A DNA stretch of 33,625 bases from Bacteroides sp. UBA7333. Its GTDB lineage: Bacteria > Bacteroidota > Bacteroidia > Bacteroidales > Bacteroidaceae. The DNA lies in contig DKPN01000023.1 of assembly GCA_002471195.1 (NCBI GenBank), positions 279-33,903 of the forward strand, written 5' to 3'. Within the stretch, counting starts at the first letter, position 1, and every line of letters begins with the position of its first letter. A program made the position numbers and the translations under genes. Below are positions 16,095-23,252 of this stretch, piece by piece. The notes beneath the pieces are model-generated. The model was not told the origin of the DNA. It did no database searches and saw nothing but the letters and a program-made list of their open reading frames with translations.

Positions 16095-18488
16095 TTGAAA
16101 ACATTCCTTTTTTTGTTGCTTTCTTTTATCTCATTAGCAGGTTTTTCGACCAATGCTATTGTAAAAGGAGTTGTGAAATTAAGCACTCGCGAACCTGCAG
16201 CTTTTGCAGTTGTATATATTGATGAACTAAAAAAATATGCTACTACCAACGATGAAGGAAAGTATCATCTTACTGATGTTCCATTTGGCGAATACGATAT
16301 TGAAGTGCGAACATTAGAAGCCGAAAATTTTAAGCTTAGAATTAAGGTCGATAGAGAGGTGGTGATACTTCCTATTGCTTTGAAAGAGAATAAAGCCATC
16401 CATTTGAATGAGGTTATAGTACGAGGCAAATCTAAGGCTCGCGAAATGAAGAGTACCGGTTTTGCAGTAGGTACAGTGGATGTTTCGAAAGCTGCAAAAC
16501 AGACGCTTCAAGCTACCGATTTATTGGATAGGACATCGGGTGTTCGTCTGCGTCAATCGGGTGGTTTGGGTTCGGATATTCAGTATAACATAAATGGTTT
16601 GAGCGGTAATTCGATTCGTGTTTTTATCGATGGTATACCTATTCGAAATTATGGTTCTTCGTTTTCGTTGAGCAATATACCTCCTTCAATGATAGAACGT
16701 ATTGAGGTTTTTAAAGGTGTTGTGCCCGGACAGTTGGCCGAAGATGCTTTGGGTGGTGCTATCAATGTAGTGATGAAGAAACGCAATCGTAAAAATCTAT
16801 CTACCTCATATTCGTATGGATCATTTAATACCCACCGTTGGGATATGAATGCCAATTATCGTTCGGCAAAAAACGGTTTAACGTTTCGTGGGTCGGCTTT
16901 TTATAATTACTCTGATAATAACTATAAAGTTTGGGGAGATCAGATTTATATCACGAATCCTATAACCGGAGAAATGGATTATGTTACGGCTAAGCGTTTT
17001 CATGATTCATATCAATCGTATGGTGTAAATGCCGATTTTGGTTTTACAGATGTAAAATGGGCAGACGTTTTCACGATGGGGATTCTCTATTCTAATATGA
17101 ATAAAGATATTCAGCATGGTGCTACTATGGCAGTGGTATATGGCAATCGTACGGCAGGCCAAGATACGAAAATGGCGAATCTGAAATATGAGAAGAGAAA
17201 TGTTTTAAAAGGCTTGGATATGAGTGCTTTTGCCTCTTACTCTCATGGCATTCGTTCGGTGGTAGACACATTGAATTATCGATACAACTGGCATGGCAAT
17301 ATTTATAAAACACCGCAGGGAGATGATTATAAATGGTCGACAACCGGAGAGGCGGGAGCGGCAACTTTGGCTAAGAATTACGAAAATATGTGGGCCGGAC
17401 GCTTGAATGCAGCATATCAATTGATGCCGGGTCAGCGCATCAATATTAACTATTTGCTAAATAAGTTTACACGCGATATTGACGATCCTATGTTATCGCA
17501 GCTAGAACGCGATTTGACGGATACTCGACATTTAATGAAAGGGGTGTTGAGTGCTACTTACGAGAGCCGCTATTTTAATGATAAACTTAGATTTACAGCG
17601 TTTTACAAATATTATCATCAAAATGCACGTCTTATCGACCCGGTAAAGTCGGAGGGTGTATATGTGGGACGTGAATATAGTATGAACGTAAATGCTAATG
17701 GTTATGGCGGTGCTTTATCATATACTCCTTTTTCCGAATTAATGTTTACATTGTCGGGCGAAAAAGCGTTTCGATTGCCAGGCGAAACAGAACTGTTGGG
17801 CAATGCAAGCGAAAATATTGACGCTTCGTACTCTTTAAAACCTGAGGAGAGTGTAAACTTAAACTTAGGTATTACTGCCGGGCCTTTTGTATGGCGTCAT
17901 CATCGTATTGGCTTAGATATCAATTTTTACTATCGAGATATCAAGAATATGATTTCGCGAAGTGTATCCAATAGTCTTACAGCCGAAACCTATGCATACG
18001 AAAATCTGGGTAAGGTATTAAGCAAAGGTCTCGATGCTGAATTGAGCTATGGATACAAACAGTGCTTTCAGTTAATAGCCAACGTATCGCTTTTTAATGC
18101 ACGTTTTAACTTGAAACAAGATGAGTATGGCGTGAAATATGCATATTATGGCGATCGATTAAGAAATGCTCCTTATTTTACATCAAATATAAATGCAGAA
18201 TTTACTCAACGTAATCTTTTTCTTAAAGGATCTCGTTTCTTTATCAATTATAACTTTGGATTTGTGCACGAATTTTTTAGAAACTGGGAGAGTTTGGGAG
18301 GAGCTAATAAAACCATAATACCCAGTCAGTTGGTACATGATATTGGTATAACATACTCTTTTCCTAAAAATAGAGTGAGTCTAGCATTTGATGCTAAAAA
18401 TATTTTTAACGAACAGGTGTTCGATAATTGGGCATTGCAAAAGGCCGGTCGTGCTTTCTATGGTAAGATAACTTATACACTATTTTAA
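16095..18488 (+). CDS. TonB-dependent receptor, XusA-like (probable siderophore uptake)
   Basis: This outer-membrane receptor has about 798 residues. No ATG or GTG exists before the mature domain, and the frame is closed upstream by TAG at 16053. The TTG at 16095 gives a clean signal peptide (MKTFLFLLLSFISLAGFSTNA); the earlier TTG at 16065 lies inside the promoter. A carboxypeptidase-regulatory-like domain follows (about 22-105), then a TonB-box-like segment (HLNEVIVRGKSK), a plug (ATDLLDRTSGVRLRQSGG; VFIDGIPI; IERIEVFKGVVPGQLAEDALGGAINVV) and a 22-strand-type barrel ending in YTLF. It is shorter than SusC and of the ligand-gated siderophore class. A DUF4374-like lipoprotein gene follows after 22 bases, the XusA-XusB arrangement of Bacteroides thetaiotaomicron. 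The ligand is inferred only. Confidence 0.85.
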   Translation: MKTFLFLLLSFISLAGFSTNAIVKGVVKLSTREPAAFAVVYIDELKKYATTNDEGKYHLTDVPFGEYDIEVRTLEAENFKLRIKVDREVVILPIALKENKAIHLNEVIVRGKSKAREMKSTGFAVGTVDVSKAAKQTLQATDLLDRTSGVRLRQSGGLGSDIQYNINGLSGNSIRVFIDGIPIRNYGSSFSLSNIPPSMIERIEVFKGVVPGQLAEDALGGAINVVMKKRNRKNLSTSYSYGSFNTHRWDMNANYRSAKNGLTFRGSAFYNYSDNNYKVWGDQIYITNPITGEMDYVTAKRFHDSYQSYGVNADFGFTDVKWADVFTMGILYSNMNKDIQHGATMAVVYGNRTAGQDTKMANLKYEKRNVLKGLDMSAFASYSHGIRSVVDTLNYRYNWHGNIYKTPQGDDYKWSTTGEAGAATLAKNYENMWAGRLNAAYQLMPGQRININYLLNKFTRDIDDPMLSQLERDLTDTRHLMKGVLSATYESRYFNDKLRFTAFYKYYHQNARLIDPVKSEGVYVGREYSMNVNANGYGGALSYTPFSELMFTLSGEKAFRLPGETELLGNASENIDASYSLKPEESVNLNLGITAGPFVWRHHRIGLDINFYYRDIKNMISRSVSNSLTAETYAYENLGKVLSKGLDAELSYGYKQCFQLIANVSLFNARFNLKQDEYGVKYAYYGDRLRNAPYFTSNINAEFTQRNLFLKGSRFFINYNFGFVHEFFRNWESLGGANKTIIPSQLVHDIGITYSFPKNRVSLAFDAKNIFNEQVFDNWALQKAGRAFYGKITYTLF

Positions 18489-18510
18489 AAAATAAATAAA
18501 CGCAATAATT

Positions 18511-19830
18511 ATGAAACTAAAATTTTACTCAACTCTATTATCAGGATGGCTTTTGATATCGTTTTCTGGTTGTACAAATGATGATCACACTTCTTCGGGC
18601 GGCGATGATGGCTCGACAGGAACATCGGGTACACGACAATATTTTAATTTGGCAGTGGGTATCGATGTAGAAAGTAGTGCCGGTGCTACTTATGTAGCTG
18701 CCTATCAAGGACTATCTTCGCCCGAGCACCAGATATCTTTTAATGGATGGGGATACGAAGTACCTAGTGTTCGCACTGCTCGTGTCTATGGATCGAAAGA
18801 CGGTAAAACGCTTTATAACTTAAGTTATGGAGGTGGCACTATATCTAAATTTTCTGTATTTGGAGGACAAAGCTATGCCGAAGATAAAGTATTGGATATC
18901 TCTTTGGCTATGGGTACTAAAAATCCTCGTTGGACAATGGTTAATGAAGATTACGCATTGCTACACACCGTTAATACTCAACATATTTTTAATGATGCAG
19001 CAGGTACAGAATATTCCTATACCAATACTAAAGGTATTCTTACAGCCATTCAACTCAATTCATTTTCGATCATTACGAACTATAATCCAACAGGTAGTTT
19101 TACATTTGATTTTCCTCGTACGGAAGAAGATGATCAGTTGAAATTGCATGTTTGGCGCATCGATGCACCCGTTGTACACAATGGCAAGGCTTACTATGGA
19201 CTGAATAAACGCTCTTACGATCCGAATACCGATACAAACATCAGCACTAGCAATTATAGTGCCTCTACTTTAATTGTAGATTTTCCATCTTTGCAAAATC
19301 CTCGTATCATATCATCAACAGTAGGGAAGGGATCAACACAAGGTTATCGCACGCCTGTAGCTCATGTTGATGAGAAGGGTGCTATTTATCAAATCACAGC
19401 CGCACCCTCACACATTATCAAAATAGAGGGCGATTCGTATGATAATACTTATGATTTTAATTTATCAGCTGCTTTGGGAATAAATGTGGGATCTAATGGT
19501 TGGTTTTATGTAGGTAATGGTATTGGTTATATGCCTTTTTATGATGCCGATTTAGGTAATGGATCAGATGTTGCTGCATGGGGGGTAGCTCGTATCGATT
19601 TATACAATAAAACGGCCGTTAGAATGAATCTTCCAACCAATCTTTGGTTGCAACAATATCAATATAGTGTAATGGGCAATGATGGGTTGTTTTATATGGC
19701 ACTTGCTCCGTTAGGGGGTGAAGGTAGAATATATATGTTCGATCCGAAAAGTACATCGGCGGATGCATTTACAGTTGGTGCTTCCATTCAAACCATCAAT
19801 AGCACATCGGCCTATTTAGGGATTTTCTAA
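18511..19830 (+). CDS. DUF4374-type surface lipoprotein, XusB-like
   Basis: This 439-residue lipoprotein has a signal ending LISFSGC (lipid Cys21), then TNDDH and a low-complexity SGGDDGSTGTSG stretch. Acidic residues right after the cysteine fit a Bacteroidetes surface-export signal. The body looks like a seven-bladed-propeller DUF4374 protein with repeated strands: TARVYGSKDGKTLYNLSYGG, AHVDEKGAIYQITAAPSHIIKI, AWGVARIDLYNKTAVRMNLP, and DGLFYMALAPLGGEGRIYMFDP. In B. thetaiotaomicron, XusB of this family binds ferric enterobactin at the cell surface and works with a TonB receptor. The third partner, the PepSY-type inner-membrane XusC, is not here: the next gene is thiD. Family assignment rests on motif recognition. 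Confidence 0.75.
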   Translation: MKLKFYSTLLSGWLLISFSGCTNDDHTSSGGDDGSTGTSGTRQYFNLAVGIDVESSAGATYVAAYQGLSSPEHQISFNGWGYEVPSVRTARVYGSKDGKTLYNLSYGGGTISKFSVFGGQSYAEDKVLDISLAMGTKNPRWTMVNEDYALLHTVNTQHIFNDAAGTEYSYTNTKGILTAIQLNSFSIITNYNPTGSFTFDFPRTEEDDQLKLHVWRIDAPVVHNGKAYYGLNKRSYDPNTDTNISTSNYSASTLIVDFPSLQNPRIISSTVGKGSTQGYRTPVAHVDEKGAIYQITAAPSHIIKIEGDSYDNTYDFNLSAALGINVGSNGWFYVGNGIGYMPFYDADLGNGSDVAAWGVARIDLYNKTAVRMNLPTNLWLQQYQYSVMGNDGLFYMALAPLGGEGRIYMFDPKSTSADAFTVGASIQTINSTSAYLGIF

Positions 19831-19860
19831 TGTCTTATATTTAAATACTTGTTTTATTTT

Positions 19861-19909
19861 CAGAATCTCTTTCGGCTATTCAAATGGATGGTTGAAAGAG
19901 ATTTTTCTG
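19861..19909 (+). terminator. Terminator after the DUF4374 gene
   Basis: A perfect 10-bp stem (19864-19873 AATCTCTTTC with 19894-19903) has a 20-base loop and runs into TTTTT. CAGA/TCTG can add outer pairs. It begins about 30 bases after the stop and separates this operon from thiD. Confidence 0.75.
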
Positions 19910-20029
19910 TATGTTTGCATCGGTGATGAAGAGTAGGATAGTAGATTGACTCTTATGCCATGATAAATGAGTCTCATCGGATGTTTTTTGATGATGCAAT
20001 AACTATACGAATTGAATAAAATTGAATAT
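19910..20029 (+). promoter_or_regulatory. thiD leader with -7 element and competing hairpins
   Basis: TATGTTTG at 19910-19917 matches the -7 consensus, so transcription could start near 19924 and give a leader of about 105 nt. In it AAGAGT (19929-19934) can pair with ACTCTT (19949-19954), while the overlapping GACTC (19948-19952) can instead pair with GAGTC (19969-19973). A T6 run follows at 19984-19989. This is attenuator-like in shape. The conserved boxes of a TPP riboswitch are not seen. Confidence 0.3.
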
Positions 20030-20836
20030 ATGAAATATAATAGAGTGCTAACTATTGCAGGTAGTGATTCGGGTGGAGGGGCCGGCATACAAGCAGATAT
20101 TAAAACGATTTCGGCTTGTGACTGTTTTGCAACATCGGCCATTACTGCAATAACTGTGCAAAATACATTAGGTGTATCGGATGTACTAGGTTTGCCTGCC
20201 TACATTATAGAAGGGCAGATTGATGCAGTGTTGAGTGATATAGGTACGGATGCAATAAAAATAGGAATGCTACACTCTATTGAGGTAATTGAGGTGGTAT
20301 GTAAAATGCTCGATAAGTATAACGTTCAGAATATAGTTCTCGATCCTGTTATGGTATCGACCTCAGGACATAAGCTCATTGAAGATGATGCTATAAAAAT
20401 GCTCATGGACGAACTGATGCCTCGTGCTTCAATTATCACACCTAATATTCCGGAAGCTGAGATTTTACTAGGCATAAAAATAGACAATCAAATTGATTTG
20501 CCATTGGTAGCAAAAGAACTTTCAGAAAAGAACGGAGTATCGATTTTACTAAAAGCCGGACATTTGGTAGATAATACATTGATCGATATATTTTATGATG
20601 CTCATACGCAAACGGCGCATGAACTTATATCGCAGCGAATCTATACGAAAAATACGCATGGTACCGGATGTACGCTCTCATCGGCAGTTGCATCAATGTT
20701 GGCGAAAGGACACTCGCCGGTAAAAGCAGCTTATTTAGGCAAAGAGTACATCAATGCTGCTATATTATCGGGTGCTAAATATGAAATAGGGCATGGCTAT
20801 GGACCGGTCGATCATTTTTTTAAGATGCATAAATAA
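20030..20836 (+). CDS. thiD: Hydroxymethylpyrimidine / phosphomethylpyrimidine kinase
   Basis: ThiD phosphorylates hydroxymethylpyrimidine twice to give HMP-PP for thiamine synthesis. It is a cytoplasmic ribokinase-fold enzyme of 268 residues. The start is taken at the ATG at 20030, which gives the usual ThiD opening VLTIAGSDSGGGAGIQADIK; a TTG at 20012 would add six residues without family support. Other marks are TAITVQNTLGV, LDPVMVSTSGHKL and the anion-hole/catalytic segment THGTGCTLSSAVAS near residue 210. Length and motifs are typical. It stands alone, not in a thi operon, so it may serve salvage of HMP. It faces the M50 gene, with which it shares a terminator. Confidence 0.93.
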   Translation: MKYNRVLTIAGSDSGGGAGIQADIKTISACDCFATSAITAITVQNTLGVSDVLGLPAYIIEGQIDAVLSDIGTDAIKIGMLHSIEVIEVVCKMLDKYNVQNIVLDPVMVSTSGHKLIEDDAIKMLMDELMPRASIITPNIPEAEILLGIKIDNQIDLPLVAKELSEKNGVSILLKAGHLVDNTLIDIFYDAHTQTAHELISQRIYTKNTHGTGCTLSSAVASMLAKGHSPVKAAYLGKEYINAAILSGAKYEIGHGYGPVDHFFKMHK

Positions 20837-20870
20837 AAGTTTTGATACATCATTATTTTGTATCAGTTTT
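20837..20870. terminator. Shared terminator of thiD and the M50 gene
   Basis: TGATACA (20843-20849) and TGTATCA (20859-20865) form a 7-bp stem around a 9-base loop, with AAAAGTTT on the left and GTTTT on the right. The stem overlaps the 3' end of the minus-strand gene, whose stop lies at 20853. It is a modest but well-placed bidirectional terminator. Confidence 0.5.
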
Positions 20871-22016
20871 GATATTATAATTATCCAAACAGTATTTCAT
20901 TATGTCTAGGTCGCTCATGTATTCGCCCTTGTGTATATATAACTCTCGCTTACTCAAGAATGACATATAAATATCTACAGCTTTGTCATAATTATGCTCA
21001 TGATATAGAGCTAAAACCATTTGCAGACGTTGTTTGGACGACATCCATTTGGAAAAATCATTGATGTACTTTTTAAGTTCATCGGTATATAACAATTTTA
21101 CTTGATCCGAATTATTGTCTCCTATTAACTCTAAAAACAATAACTCGCATGCTATCTCTTTCTGAAAAAGTCCTATAATACTGGTGCGTTGGTCATAGGC
21201 TTTTCTGAAAAGGGGGAGTGCCTGATCAAAGCATTTGTTATCGATAAAGCGTGATGCATATAAATTATAGTTTGAAAGCTCAATGGCATTCGAAAAGTTG
21301 ATGTCTTCTTTGGAGATAATCCATTCATTGGGCATATCTTTTAAACGAATACCTTCTTGATTGGCGGCATTGACTCGTAATTGATTGACAAAGTACCGAC
21401 GTGATTCGTGGTGTTTTGTCATTTCTTTAATAGTAAAACCATCGTTCCCTATGCCGCCAAGTTTCATTGGAACACCATTAAAAATGGCCATAGCAATGCC
21501 TATTATACTGAATATAATAAAAAATGCATCAACATAGATGGGCAAATCTATGGTGAACCATAGTGTCAATGTGATGAGCGAGATTATTAAATTACTTAAG
21601 CAACCACCAATGTTATACCAAAAATAGGGTATGCTGTCATTATTGTGATCGGGAAGTGTCATTAAACATTGTCCACCTGTCCCGGCTATAGCGAACTGTT
21701 TTATTCTGAAACGATGGTTCTCTTTGATTAATGTATATTTGCCTATACGGAAAGATACAAATTGATAGCCGCTCAACCTACCAAAGATAAGATGCCCGGT
21801 TTCGTGAATCATAATTTGGAGAAATATGGATGCAATGATAGATATAAAAGCACCGACTGCAACTATAATAAAGGTGCTCCATTCTATCTTTTTTACGACC
21901 GCAAAAGAGTTATCCCAAGAGAATCCTTTTGAGATGAACAATATAAATAATAAAATTGATAGCCCTATTCCAATGCCACTGATGAAGGATACAATAAGTT
22001 TAAAAGTCTGTTTCAT
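20853..22016 (-). CDS. M50-type membrane metalloprotease with TPR-like C-terminus
   Basis: From the ATG at 22016 (387 residues) this is a membrane protein with TM helices at about 8-28, 47-70, 138-157 and 160-182. A zinc motif HETGH (71-75) sits at the end of the second helix, and a second motif NGVPMKLGGIGNDG (180-193) matches the site-2-protease pattern NxxP...DG. The C-terminal half (about 200-387) is helical and TPR-like (ALPLFRKAYDQRT; YDKAVDIYMSFL) and probably cytosolic. A longer frame from 22079 would overlap the upstream gene by 38 bases and add a non-hydrophobic tail, so I rejected it. M50 enzymes cut substrates inside or next to the membrane. The target is unknown. The gene lies 25 bases after the threonine aldolase gene and is probably cotranscribed with it. 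Confidence 0.78.
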   Translation of the reverse strand: MKQTFKLIVSFISGIGIGLSILLFILFISKGFSWDNSFAVVKKIEWSTFIIVAVGAFISIIASIFLQIMIHETGHLIFGRLSGYQFVSFRIGKYTLIKENHRFRIKQFAIAGTGGQCLMTLPDHNNDSIPYFWYNIGGCLSNLIISLITLTLWFTIDLPIYVDAFFIIFSIIGIAMAIFNGVPMKLGGIGNDGFTIKEMTKHHESRRYFVNQLRVNAANQEGIRLKDMPNEWIISKEDINFSNAIELSNYNLYASRFIDNKCFDQALPLFRKAYDQRTSIIGLFQKEIACELLFLELIGDNNSDQVKLLYTDELKKYINDFSKWMSSKQRLQMVLALYHEHNYDKAVDIYMSFLSKRELYIHKGEYMSDLDIMKYCLDNYNIKTDTK

Positions 22017-22041
22017 AGATCGTGTTTTCCAATAATTAGCA

Positions 22042-23094
22042 TTATAAATCCAGTGTCGATTCGATAGTGGGGATTGCATTGATTAATGCTTCAATGTCAT
22101 TCTCTTTTGTAGCCCAGCTTGTAACAAAACGGACAGGAGTTTCATATTCTCCTTTCGGGCCCCACATTTCGAAAGATGCCACTTCTGCCAATCGATCTAA
22201 TATATCATTAGGCAAAACAAAGAACTGTTGATTAGTGGGTGAATCGATATAAAGTGAATAGCCTTTGGATAGAAATGCTTCTTTTATATTCATGGCCATC
22301 TGAATACCATGATGAGCTATTTTTATATATAGATTGTCGGTAAATAAGGTTTCGAATTGAATGCCTAGTAGTCGTCCTTTTGCCAATAATGCACCATGCT
22401 GTTTAATCAATGGCATAAAATGTGGTAACAACTCCGGACGTGAAGTCACAACAGCTTCTCCGAATAGAGCGCCTACTTTTGTGCCACCAATATAAAACAC
22501 ATCGCATAGTCGCGCAATATCTTTGATTGTAACATCGGTGTTTTCGACCGCCAATCCGTATCCTAACCGAGCACCATCAAGATAGAGGGGTACTTTTGCT
22601 TTACGACAAACTCTGCTTAACTCTTCCAGTTCTTCAAGCGTATATAATGTACCCAATTCGGTGGGATGTGAAATGTAAACCATTCCCGGTGCAACCATGT
22701 GCTCAAATGTATCATCACGATAAAAATCGGTGATATATTTCTCTACCTCTTCAGCACAGATTTTGCCATCATGTTGAGGCAATGTCAATACTTTATGTCC
22801 GGTAGCTTCGATGGCTCCAGCTTCGTGTACATTGATATGCGATGTTGTGGTGGCCAATACACCTTCGTGGCGGCGTAATAATCCATCTATAACCGTAGTA
22901 TTGGTTTGCGTACCACCTACCATAAAATAAACTTTTCCACCATCAATACCGCAAGCCTTCAATATATTATCTTTGGCTTTTGCTGTATATATATCAGTTC
23001 CATATCCGGGAGTCTGCTCTAAGTTCGTTTCTATCAAGCGTTTCATCACTTCGGGGTGCGCTCCTTCCATATAATCACTATCGAAATGCAACAT
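22042..23094 (-). CDS. ltaE: Low-specificity L-threonine aldolase (PLP enzyme)
   Basis: This enzyme cleaves L-threonine or allo-threonine to glycine and acetaldehyde, and belongs to the beta-eliminating-lyase fold-type I group. The 350 residues show the family opening FDSDYMEGAHPEVMKRL, YGTDIYTAKAKD, TSHINVHEAGAIEATGHKV (stacking His86), YLDGARLGYGLA (Asp173, PLP ring nitrogen) and the Schiff-base lysine in YIGGTKVGALFGEA (Lys206). Length is typical of bacterial threonine aldolases. It is cytoplasmic. An M50 protease gene follows closely on the same strand, with no obvious functional link. Confidence 0.92.
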   Translation of the reverse strand: MLHFDSDYMEGAHPEVMKRLIETNLEQTPGYGTDIYTAKAKDNILKACGIDGGKVYFMVGGTQTNTTVIDGLLRRHEGVLATTTSHINVHEAGAIEATGHKVLTLPQHDGKICAEEVEKYITDFYRDDTFEHMVAPGMVYISHPTELGTLYTLEELEELSRVCRKAKVPLYLDGARLGYGLAVENTDVTIKDIARLCDVFYIGGTKVGALFGEAVVTSRPELLPHFMPLIKQHGALLAKGRLLGIQFETLFTDNLYIKIAHHGIQMAMNIKEAFLSKGYSLYIDSPTNQQFFVLPNDILDRLAEVASFEMWGPKGEYETPVRFVTSWATKENDIEALINAIPTIESTLDL

Positions 23095-23140
23095 TATAAT
23101 TGGTTTATGTACAACAATAATCTTTTATTTATTAATGAGA

Positions 23141-23148
23141 CAAATATA
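23141..23148 (-). promoter_or_regulatory. -7 element upstream of the threonine aldolase gene
   Basis: On the minus strand this reads TATATTTG, an exact TAnnTTTG match, 46 bases before the ATG. No clear -33 TTTG is seen. It lies just downstream of the PiT terminator, so a new transcript probably starts here. Confidence 0.45.
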
Positions 23149-23186
23149 CAATTTCCAAGTTATACGATAATGAATATCCCATTAAA

Positions 23187-23237
23187 AAACAAAAGCATAG
23201 CAAGTACGATTTGATCGTCATTGCTATGCTTTGTTTT
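23187..23237. terminator. Long hairpin terminator after the PiT gene
   Basis: A perfect 12-bp outer stem (23192-23203 with 23221-23232) encloses a second stem ACGAT-TTG-ATCGT (23206-23218). A-rich sequence lies on the left and TTTT on the right, so on the minus strand it ends the phosphate transporter transcript 20 bases past its stop. Confidence 0.88.
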
Positions 23238-23252
23238 ACAAACGTACGTTAT

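Noticed and set aside
19861..20029. TPP riboswitch before thiD
   Set aside because: I looked for the conserved CTGAGA-type and ACCTGA-type boxes and found neither.
22017..22079. Longer start of the M50 protease at 22079
   Set aside because: It overlaps the end of the threonine aldolase gene by 38 bases and adds a polar tail. The ATG at 22016 gives a normal membrane-protein start.
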